Origin: an uncultured Desulfobulbaceae bacterium
GTDB taxonomy: Bacteria; Desulfobacterota; Desulfobulbia; Desulfobulbales; BM004
Assembly: GCA_947259115.1 (NCBI GenBank)
Contig: CAMYKS010000005.1
Span: 64,410-128,409 of the forward strand
Reading direction: 5' to 3'
Length of the DNA stretch: 64,000 nucleotides
Positions 9,667 through 17,442 of the stretch are shown piece by piece; the stretch's first letter is position 1; the number at the start of each line of letters is the position of its first letter. The translations under genes and the position numbers were made by a program. The notes beneath the pieces are model-generated. The model did no database searches. It saw only the letters and a list, made by a program, of their open reading frames with translations, and was not told where the DNA came from.

Positions 9667-10209
9667 ATGAAAAGGATAAGCCAGTACTTTCTCCAGGGAC
9701 TTCTGTTTTTGATACCGCTCTTTGTCACGGTATATGTTCTTTATTGGATTTTTATCCAAATTGACGGGGTGCTCAATCTGCCGGTGCCGGGCCTGGGTTT
9801 CCTGGTCACCATAATATTTATTACGCTCATTGGCTTTGTTGCCTCAAACTTTCTAACGAAGAATATCTTCCTCCTGGTGGACAGGATCTTTGTCCGACTG
9901 CCGCTGGTCAAAATGATCTACACATCCATTAAGGACTTGGTGCACGCTTTTGTCGGGGATAAAAAAAGTTTCAACCGGCCTGTTCAGGTGGTCATTGACA
10001 GAAAAAGCAATCTCCGGGTCCTTGGTTTTGCCACCCGTGAAAGTCTTGACTCCATTGGCATCAAGGACAGCATGGCGGTGTACCTTCCCCAGTCATATAA
10101 CTTTGCAGGCAATCTCATTATTGTGGAGTCTGAGCAGGTCATCCCCCTGGAAGCTGACCCTGGGGAAGTGATGAAGCTCATTGTATCAGGTGGTGTCTCT
10201 GCCGGTTAA
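9667..10209 (+). CDS. DUF502 family membrane protein
   Basis: The start is ATG 9667, placed by GAGAGG about 6 bases upstream; an in-frame ATG at 9628 lies inside the end of the radical SAM gene and has no binding site. The 180-residue protein has two N-terminal membrane helices (LLFLIPLFVTVYVLYWIF and FLVTIIFITLIGFVASN) linked by a short loop with the family's proline/glycine motif VPGLGF. A soluble C-terminal domain follows with PLVKMIYTSIKDLV and VYLPQSYNFAGNLIIV. This order is typical of DUF502, a widespread family of unknown role in the inner membrane. No partner is evident. Confidence 0.85.
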   Translation: MKRISQYFLQGLLFLIPLFVTVYVLYWIFIQIDGVLNLPVPGLGFLVTIIFITLIGFVASNFLTKNIFLLVDRIFVRLPLVKMIYTSIKDLVHAFVGDKKSFNRPVQVVIDRKSNLRVLGFATRESLDSIGIKDSMAVYLPQSYNFAGNLIIVESEQVIPLEADPGEVMKLIVSGGVSAG

Positions 10210-10406
10210 TATATACCTGAAGTACAGGGAGTTGATGCCCTGAAAGCTGACCCTTTGGAACTACAACAGGGGCGAACAATAGAGCATGGCAGAAAATATC
10301 AATATTTGGTAATATAAAATGCTTACATTATAAGTAAGTCATGAAAATGAAATATCGCCAATTGGAGCGGTAAATAGATTTTTTTGTTTTTTGGGAGAGC
10401 AAGACC

Positions 10407-11555
10407 ATGATCCGGTCAACAAGTATAAAACATATTCTGTGGTTCATTTTAGCCTTATCATTATTGCTTGCATCCTGTGGAGGTGGAGGTTCGAATTCGT
10501 CAGTTGGGACAGGCACCCTGGAGCTTGGTCTTACCGATGCTTCCTCCAAAGACTATCAGGCTGTATACGTCACCATTGCCGAGGTGCAGGTAAAAAAGCA
10601 GAATGAAGGCGATGGGGAGGCAGGTTGGGAGACAATCATGACACCTGAACAGACCTACAACCTCCTGGAACTTGTCAATGGCAGGATTGCCAATCTGGGT
10701 GTAGGTGAGCTGGAGGTCGGTAGGTACGGACAGATACGGCTTATTCTGGACGGGCAGCCGGATACATCGGAAAATATCCTTAATGCAATACACCCCCATG
10801 CCAACTACCTGATTGACGAAGCAGGAAACAGTATCGAACTGAAAGTGCCAAGCGGTTACCAGACCGGCATCAAAATTGTAAAAGGGTTTACCATTGTCGC
10901 TTCCCAAGCAACGTCATTGGTCCTTGATTTCAATGCAGCCAAGTCTGTTGTCATGGCTGGGAAAAGCGGCAAAATTCTTCTGAAGCCGACTATCAAGGTT
11001 CTGGAAACCGTAGAGAATTCAATAGGTGGGGTGGTTGATAACGGAGTTGATCCCATTGCGGGTGCCTTGATCAGTGCCCAGATCAATGATTCCAGCGCTG
11101 CTGATTTTAAAGACGAAGTGACAGTGGAATCGGCAACGGTGAGTACCACGGAAGGAGCCTATAAACTTTTTCTGCCACCTGATATCTATAATATAGTTGC
11201 CACCAGGGATGGCTATCTGCCGGCCTGCAAAGTGGTTGAAGCCCAATTTTACGAGGGGTATACTGCTGAATTCAACCTTAAAACGGAAACAGAAATTATT
11301 ACAATCAGCGGCTCAGTTTCCGGCCTGGCAACTGAGGAGGACTCCACCCTGCTGAGCATCAGGCAGGCCATTGACTGCGGTGCAGGAAATGTAACGGTTG
11401 AAGTAGCTTCAATCAGTGTGGCAGAAGGAGGAAATTTCTCCATCACCCTGCCGGCAGGCACGTATGATATGATAGCATCAGCTGCAGGAGCAACCACACA
11501 GATATTTGAGGATATTATCGAGGATATAGTGTTGGATATTGTTTTCGGTCAGTAA
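10407..11555 (+). CDS. DUF4382 lipoprotein with carboxypeptidase-regulatory-like domains
   Basis: A 382-residue exported lipoprotein: signal peptide ending LLLASC, with Cys24 followed by a Gly-rich linker (GGGGSN). Residues about 35-190 match the DUF4382 pattern (GTLELGLTDA, VYVTIAEVQV, LLELVNG, GRYGQIRLIL). Two beta-sandwich segments follow, each starting like a carboxypeptidase regulatory-like domain (SIGGVVDNGVDPIAGALIS and ISGSVSGLA) and each ending with a 'Y-x-V-x-A' strand. It is probably a cell-surface or periplasmic protein of unknown role. The gene stands alone, with the intron remnant beginning about 15 bases after its stop. Confidence 0.82.
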   Translation: MIRSTSIKHILWFILALSLLLASCGGGGSNSSVGTGTLELGLTDASSKDYQAVYVTIAEVQVKKQNEGDGEAGWETIMTPEQTYNLLELVNGRIANLGVGELEVGRYGQIRLILDGQPDTSENILNAIHPHANYLIDEAGNSIELKVPSGYQTGIKIVKGFTIVASQATSLVLDFNAAKSVVMAGKSGKILLKPTIKVLETVENSIGGVVDNGVDPIAGALISAQINDSSAADFKDEVTVESATVSTTEGAYKLFLPPDIYNIVATRDGYLPACKVVEAQFYEGYTAEFNLKTETEIITISGSVSGLATEEDSTLLSIRQAIDCGAGNVTVEVASISVAEGGNFSITLPAGTYDMIASAAGATTQIFEDIIEDIVLDIVFGQ

Positions 11556-11571
11556 AGCATCTGTTCTGTAT

Positions 11572-12038
11572 AGTTACCCCACCGGAAGACTGCGTGGTCG
11601 TCTCGCCATCTCCCACACCGCCGGGCACACGGTTTCATAGCAATTCCTGTTGAGGCTTTGATCCTTTTGCCATACCTCTTTTGCCCTATAAGCACCCAGC
11701 CTTACCCCACTCCTTACACCCACGATTTAATGATTGTAAGCCCCTCTTGCGAAGTATCTGCTCAGTACAAACAGCCGTAGACACAATGACTTTCGGACAG
11801 GTATAATCCTAAGGGTTAGTCCAGCTCATCTGGCTTCTGCTGACTTCTGCCAACACATCGTGATTGCGGTCTCCTTCCGCTTCGGCTCATTGAGCCGACA
11901 CTTCACGGTGTTAACCTCGGAGTCTTTGCTTACCTGCCGTCCGGCTGCCAGTTCCCCTTGCCGGGCCTGCAGAGTGCTTCTTTCACCACCAGGTCATCCG
12001 ACTTATCAGCACAACAGAGCGGATAATGCCTGTCACAC
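11572..12038 (-). mobile_element. Degenerate group II intron (ORF-less, probably class C)
   Basis: No gene fits this stretch. On the minus strand it begins GTGTGAC at 12038, matching the GUGYG 5' end of group II introns, immediately after the T tract of the protease terminator. Class C introns insert at exactly such sites. Inside are short phrases I associate with domain I of bacterial group II introns: GGGGAACTGGCAG, GGTTAACACCG, AGAAGTCAGCAGAAGCC, GTCCGAAAGTC and GGGGCTTACAAT. Near the 3' end, GAAACCGTGTGCCCGG resembles the loop and 3' arm of domain V, but its 5' arm is missing. No reverse transcriptase frame remains. The 3' boundary is approximate. The recognition is from memory of such sequences, not from a covariance search. 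Confidence 0.45.
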
Positions 12039-12040
12039 CA

Positions 12041-12080
12041 AAAAAAAGCTCCCCCGCATAAATTTGCAGGGGAGCTTTTT
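12041..12080 (-). terminator. Terminator of the 12099-15413 protease gene
   Basis: AAGCTCCCCYGC arms face each other around AAATTTAT, with a T7 tract on the minus strand at 12047-12041 and T5 on the plus strand. It lies 19 bases past the protease stop codon and could work in both directions. Its U-tract directly abuts the proposed intron 5' end. Confidence 0.88.
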
Positions 12081-12098
12081 CTAGCATGAGTTTCTCAA

Positions 12099-15000
12099 TT
12101 AAGGCCTGGATGCTGTATTCGCATTTTGTACATTGCTGGCCGGGTCATAAATATAGCCGTATTGGGTAAGCCCTGTAACGCTGAAGCTCGTGCTGGTAAT
12201 TGAAGTCTTGAGTCGCATATTGCTGACAGTGCATTGTCCGATGCTGTCCGTGACACAAGAACTGGATTTGCCGGTGTCCCATGCACCTTCAACGGTTACC
12301 CCGTCAACCGGAGCATTATTTTGATCGTGAACCGTAATGATTGCATGGGCATTCCAACGGTTCCGGCTTTGCTCACTATTGTAGTCGAGGTCTGCAACAT
12401 GGAGGGAATTCCCCTGTGTGGTGCCCGTGTTTACCATGTTAGTAAAGTCTGAAACACCGGCGGCATTGAAGGCCTGCACCTGATATGAGAAAGTCTCACC
12501 AGGGACCAAACCAGTGTCAGTGAAGCTTCCTGCATCTTGTCCGGTGCTTCCGACCCTCTCCCAGCCTGCCCCAGCAGAAAACCGTTCAATATAGTACCCC
12601 AGCTCATTATCAGCATTGTCGGTCCAACTCAAGGTAATTGAATCGAAGGTCGCATCAGTTGCGGCAAGGCCACTGGGAGCAAGCGGCAAAGAGCCGGGTT
12701 CATTGTCAGTGCGGATAAGGAGATGATCAAGGTAGAGAGTGCTTTTGCCAAAGGTGCCCGCTGACCTGAGAGTATCTTGTACCCTTATATATACGGTGCC
12801 GGAAAGATTTGCCGGCAGCAGGTAAACGTAATAGTTGTCATCATCATAATCAGCATCTACCGTGAACATTTCAGTATAGTTTTCGTCATCAGTTGCATAG
12901 GAGAAGACAAAGGTGTCGCCTGCAGCCGACATCGAGGCCCAAGCATTTGCATACAGGGTCATGCTTGTGCCTGGCTGGATTTGCACCATCCACTTATGCT
13001 CCAGATAGCTGTAACGTTTACTGGGTTTACCCCCTGAAGTGATTTCCGTTATAGATTCCACCCCAGAATCATTGAATCGGGTCTGCACAAATGTGCCGTT
13101 TAGTGTGCCGGCAATGGCAGCCTCCTGGGAAACGTTCTGGTCGATAAATTGCGGGGGTTCATCAGTGGTTGCCACGGCTGTATTTGAATACCCGGAATCA
13201 CCGGCAGAGTTATGGGAGTAAACCCTATAGTAAAAGGTTGTACCCGGAGTGGCGGTGCTGTCGGAAAAGCTTGTAGTATTGCCGGACAGTGTAGCAATTA
13301 CTGTCCACGGTTCGGAACCTTCATCTGAGCGTTCAACCTTGAATCCCGTTTCATTGCTTGAGGTATCCTGCCAGCTCAAGTCAACCTGCGTGGGCGATAC
13401 TGCAACTGCGCCCAGGTTTGCCGGGCTTTCGGGCACCACTTCCGGTGTTGTGGCGCTGGCCGTATTAGTGTAACCGGAGTTGCCGTTTACATTATGGGCA
13501 ACAACACGGTAAGAGTAAGTAGTGCCTGCTGCAAGACCGTTATCAGTGTGAATGAAAGTGTTTTCAGCAACTGTGGCAATTCCCTCCCAGCCGCTACCTC
13601 CTTCCTGCGAGCGCTCAACAGCAAATCCTGATTCGTTGCTGGAATTATCATTCCAAATCAATTCAATCTGGTCGGCGGAAACGGTCGTTGCTCTCAGGTC
13701 TGAAGGTGCGTTCGGCGGCAGGTCAAAAGTCGTTGCGCTGGCGTTGTTGGAATTGCCTGAACTGCCGACAACATTATATGCCGAAACCCTGTAATGGTAT
13801 AAGGTGTTTATATTAAGCCCTGTATCAGCATAGGTTGTAGTGTTGGCCGCCACAAAGCCGGCGGCCTCCCAAAGGGTCTCTCCATCAGGTAACCGCTCAA
13901 TGGCGAAGCCATTTTCATTATTGGAGTTATCCGTCCAGCTCAAGTTGATCTGGCTGGAAGATGTCGGAAGGGCAGAAAGATCTGCTGGTGCAGCAGGCGG
14001 GAACTGCGTGGTCGGTAGAGTGCCGGAGATGAAGTACTGCCCCAGACTGGCGTAATCGGAATATCCAGTACTCGGGTTTCCGGTTCCTACCCCGTCGACT
14101 AATATGTAATAGGTCCCGCCCGGCAGGTTGAGATTCAGACTGGCAGGCAGGATATTTATCGGGTCACTTTCATAGGCAACGTTACCACCATCATCAAGAA
14201 GCTGTACCAGGATATCCAGGTTGGGATCAAGATCTGCCGGATCAATGTCGATGGTGACAACCCCTGCTTCGGTCTGGAAGCCGAATACGTCAATATCCCC
14301 GGTTCTTTCAATAAGACCGGAAGCGTCAAGGAAATCTCCGGATAGAATAGTTGCGCTGTCAATCCAGTCACCATGGTCATCCGGCCTGTAACTTGCGCCG
14401 TTATTCAACATTACTGCCAGATCATCTTCCGTATTATTGGCTCCGCTATACTCTCCTTTGCTCCACTGGGTGACAGCTTTATAATAGCCTACTCCCATAA
14501 TGGGGGCCCAGCTTCCATGGCCTGAATAATAGCTTGTACCGCCTGTCGTGCCGTCATGGGACAAACCCAGGGTGTGGCCTGTCTCATGGGAAGTTGCATC
14601 GGTCACATATTTTTCATTGCCGCTCCCCAGCCTGTCGGAGAAAACAAAGGTGGGAGTGTCGCTGCTCCAGTCAAAGGAGCCCACATAGGCAACGCCGCCG
14701 GCACTTCCGTACCAGCTGCTTGAAGGGCTTATTACCACACGGATGCCATAATTTTGGTCGCCTGCCCCACTGTTCCGCAGGGCTTCGGTCCCCGGATCTT
14801 CAGTGGTTACGTCAATATTATACATGGCAAAATCCTCTGCCACCCGGGCCCAGATATTCTGTATGCGGCTCAGCTCCGCATCGCTGAAGGAGCTTGTATT
14901 GCCGTTAAAATCATAGGGCTGGGAAACAATATCGGCACCGCCGTTAAAACTGCTGTTCCAATAGGTCCCGGCCGTGACGTGTCCGTCAAAATCCAAATAG

Positions 15001-15413
15001 ATGACCTTGGAAGCGCCTGCCAGGCTGTGGAGTTGAAAGGTCTGGTTCAAGGGAAAGGGACCGGTGGGAATGGGTCCATCAGATAATTCCGGCGGTGTTG
15101 CTGCATCAGTAGCATCAATATTACAGATATATAAAAGGTTGTCAGCAGGATCGAGCCAGATATCTTTGTCGTGCTTGAATAATTTCTTTAGCTTTTCAGC
15201 ACTTTTACCATAACGGGAGGCAACTTTTGGCAAACGGTCCTGCAAAGCGTTGATAGCCTCCTGCCCCCTCTTGCCTCCTGGAAATGCAAAAGGAGGACCC
15301 GGCGATTTTTGGGACTTTGCATAACCAACACCCAGCAGCATCATAAAGAAAATGATGGTGAGACTAACAACCGTCAATCTGCGAACAATGTCCTTTACTG
15401 TATGAGTTTTCAT
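12099..15413 (-). CDS. Secreted zinc metalloprotease with PPC and fibronectin III domains
   Basis: A 1104-residue exported protein; AGGAG lies upstream of the ATG and a signal peptide spans about residues 1-32. Around residues 270-284 is HETGHTLGLSHDG, the metzincin-type zinc site H-E-x-x-H-x-x-G-x-x-H-D, followed by a possible Met-turn in PIMGVGYY. A bacterial pre-peptidase C-terminal (PPC) domain follows, then three fibronectin type III repeats (each with a W-x-D/Q-x-S/N-x-N-E-x-G-F core), a beta-sandwich segment, a fourth FnIII repeat and a C-terminal Ig-like domain. It probably degrades extracellular protein. It is paralogous to the gene at 17443-20091 and shares a sigma-54-like promoter type with it. 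Confidence 0.85.
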   Translation of the reverse strand: MKTHTVKDIVRRLTVVSLTIIFFMMLLGVGYAKSQKSPGPPFAFPGGKRGQEAINALQDRLPKVASRYGKSAEKLKKLFKHDKDIWLDPADNLLYICNIDATDAATPPELSDGPIPTGPFPLNQTFQLHSLAGASKVIYLDFDGHVTAGTYWNSSFNGGADIVSQPYDFNGNTSSFSDAELSRIQNIWARVAEDFAMYNIDVTTEDPGTEALRNSGAGDQNYGIRVVISPSSSWYGSAGGVAYVGSFDWSSDTPTFVFSDRLGSGNEKYVTDATSHETGHTLGLSHDGTTGGTSYYSGHGSWAPIMGVGYYKAVTQWSKGEYSGANNTEDDLAVMLNNGASYRPDDHGDWIDSATILSGDFLDASGLIERTGDIDVFGFQTEAGVVTIDIDPADLDPNLDILVQLLDDGGNVAYESDPINILPASLNLNLPGGTYYILVDGVGTGNPSTGYSDYASLGQYFISGTLPTTQFPPAAPADLSALPTSSSQINLSWTDNSNNENGFAIERLPDGETLWEAAGFVAANTTTYADTGLNINTLYHYRVSAYNVVGSSGNSNNASATTFDLPPNAPSDLRATTVSADQIELIWNDNSSNESGFAVERSQEGGSGWEGIATVAENTFIHTDNGLAAGTTYSYRVVAHNVNGNSGYTNTASATTPEVVPESPANLGAVAVSPTQVDLSWQDTSSNETGFKVERSDEGSEPWTVIATLSGNTTSFSDSTATPGTTFYYRVYSHNSAGDSGYSNTAVATTDEPPQFIDQNVSQEAAIAGTLNGTFVQTRFNDSGVESITEITSGGKPSKRYSYLEHKWMVQIQPGTSMTLYANAWASMSAAGDTFVFSYATDDENYTEMFTVDADYDDDNYYVYLLPANLSGTVYIRVQDTLRSAGTFGKSTLYLDHLLIRTDNEPGSLPLAPSGLAATDATFDSITLSWTDNADNELGYYIERFSAGAGWERVGSTGQDAGSFTDTGLVPGETFSYQVQAFNAAGVSDFTNMVNTGTTQGNSLHVADLDYNSEQSRNRWNAHAIITVHDQNNAPVDGVTVEGAWDTGKSSSCVTDSIGQCTVSNMRLKTSITSTSFSVTGLTQYGYIYDPASNVQNANTASRP

Positions 15414-15561
15414 AGTAACTTCACGCTCCTTTTATGCCTCTCTTTTATGGTAAAAAATTAAATGTAAAATATGGGAAATCTGTAAGTGTCTGATTGAATA
15501 ATTTTTTTTCCCTTTAATTCATGTTGCCTGCTAACATTGCTTTGCAGCCACCAATAGGGAA

Positions 15562-15577
15562 AGCAAGTTGTATGCCG
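15562..15577 (-). promoter_or_regulatory. Sigma-54-type promoter of the first protease
   Basis: Read on the minus strand, CGGCATACAACTTGCT has GG and GC separated by exactly 10 bases, the -24/-12 rule for RpoN promoters. It lies about 150 bases before the start codon. The paralogous protease has the same element at 20174-20189. Confidence 0.55.
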
Positions 15578-15784
15578 AAAAATTGTGGTATGGAAATTTT
15601 TGAAAAACAATTTGTATAACATAGACAAATTACATCTAATGACCTGAAAATACACAGCAAGTTATTGCAATAAAACTTTTGCTGGAACGAAAAAAACAAA
15701 AGAGGCTGATAAGTGAAAAGAAAATTGTCCAGAAGACAAAATATCGTAAATTCTGTCACCCAACAAAAGTAAACATTGTTACCA

Positions 15785-15868
15785 CTCTGAGGCGGGTGCC
15801 CTTATTGGATGCCAATAAGAATTGGCATACTCTTTTGTAATTATAATGGAAATTATTCTGCCTCAGAG
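15785..15868. repeat. Nested palindrome (84 bp)
   Basis: The outer arms are CTCTGAGGC (15785-15793) and GCCTCAGAG (15860-15868). Inside lies a second perfect hairpin, TGCCAAT-AAGA-ATTGGCA (15810-15827). There is no T tract, so this is not an obvious terminator. It sits in the non-coding region between the two protease genes and could be a small inverted-repeat element or a protein-binding structure. I see no gene between 15578 and 16225. Confidence 0.6.
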
Positions 15869-16225
15869 CTTTACAAAACAGAGGATACATTTTTTAAAGT
15901 AGTATTGTGTGACCTGAGGTGAAATTGCTGCAGGGAGGGAAACCCATGTGTTTCAAACACCGGAATTATAAACTGGAGATCGAATTTTACATTTAAATTT
16001 CAAGTAATGATGAAGTCTGCTACCTCCCTAAAATTTATGTCCCATTTTCTGATAACCCCTAAATATGACATAGGCTGGAGCGTTAGAACATGTCGCCCTG
16101 CGCCGACAGAAAGAAGGTAATGGATGAAGCAGCAATACCTCACCCGTCGGCCCACGGATGACGGGAGAGGTATTGCAGAAAAGGAGTAGAGGTGATTTTC
16201 ACTGCTGCTGATAAAGTATATTACC

Positions 16226-16392
16226 CTAGGAGCCTGTCGGGGAATTATAATCGTAACGAAAAATTGAGGAATTGAGATCAAATTTACGGGAAATTGATGC
16301 GAATAGCAGCGCTTTTTAAAGAAAATTCACGGAAATTTGAGCCAATTCACTCGCTTTTGCAGTAGATTGGGAATTCTCCGACAGGCTCCTAG
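16226..16392. mobile_element. MITE with 21-bp terminal inverted repeats
   Basis: CTAGGAGCCTGTCGGGGAATT at 16226-16246 is the reverse complement of 16372-16392 except for one base. If the TA dinucleotides at 16227-16228 and 16390-16391 are the target duplication, the element itself is 161 bp (16229-16389) starting GGAGCC. There is no open frame and the interior is AT-rich. TA duplications point to an IS630/Tc1-mariner-like helper transposase, which is not in this window. Confidence 0.78.
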
Positions 16393-16546
16393 CACTGGCA
16401 ATATTCAATTTTATTCAGATCTGCACTCATAAGAAATTATATTGGACTATCCTGAAAAGTCACTCCCCGAAGAAGATAAAAATGTTATCATTATGCTCCG
16501 GTGCTTAATCAAAACTGGAGATGAGGTTTGACAGCCCCTTTTTATA

Positions 16547-17442
16547 TTAAGATCGTCCATTGATAGTTATGGCCTGTGTATCATCGCCCGGGTCGTTCGC
16601 CACCGCGGATAGATCGCTGGTTTCCGTGTCCAGAATCCTGGACGGCAGAGCCTCAACAGAAACAATCCGCGGCGGAACGTTAAAATATGCCTCCGCTTAC
16701 AAGTCCTCCACCCGTACATCATCGAAGTAGGCCCAAGAGTTCTTCCAGGTGTGGAAACCGAAGGTGCCGTAACCGTGGTCGCTGTCTGTTACGTGAAAGA
16801 TGCGCACACCGTCGATCCAGATTTCTATTTGATCGCCCTGGACTGCGATCTCCACCTGATAGCTCTGGTGTTGGACGTAGGGCACATTGTCAGCTGCCAG
16901 CAAGCTGACCCCCCCTCCGGTATTTTTGACCAGACGCCGCTGGTTGCGCTTTTTATCCCAGGTGAAACGGTAGTAGTTGTCAGGGGCCGTGAGCCGGAAC
17001 ATCACACCCATGGTGTCACTGTCAGCCGACGTCCGTATGGTGAAATTGAGACTGTAGTCCGTCCATCCCATGCCGTCGTCATAGGATAAATAGGTTCCGA
17101 GATGGGCCAGATCACCATCCGCCCCGCCGTCATGAATGGCAGCATTTTGCGCTAGTTGCATTCCATATAACGTTCCGACAATACGCCAATTGGAAGGCCC
17201 GTTTACCGTCCCATCGTCGTATATGCTCCAACCATTAAGGATCCCGCTGCTGAAATCCTCAACCAACAGGTCCACACCCGGCGGTGGGTCGGCATCATCC
17301 ACTATAAGCGTCAATTCATCGCTGACCATTACCTCGCCGTCACTGACCTCCACACGCAAGGTCACGCTTTGGCTGCCCACCACATCCGCTGGATAGTAGA
17401 TCGGGTCAGGCAGGGTGGCGTCATCCAATACCCCGCCGCCGC
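16547..17442 (-). pseudogene. Detached repeat tail of the second metalloprotease
   Basis: This continues the protease gene that stops at 17443. A frame beginning on the minus strand with WTILSGGGVLDDA repeats, almost residue for residue, the PKD-like plus LamG-like unit found inside 17443-20091. Adding one T near 17453 would join the two frames. The open frame ends with TAA at 16697-16699, yet the same frame continues past it with the next repeat start (FNVPPRIVSVEALP) to a stop at 16547. So one single-base deletion and one nonsense codon separate what looks like a formerly longer protein. It has no start signal of its own and is probably not translated independently. Confidence 0.72.
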
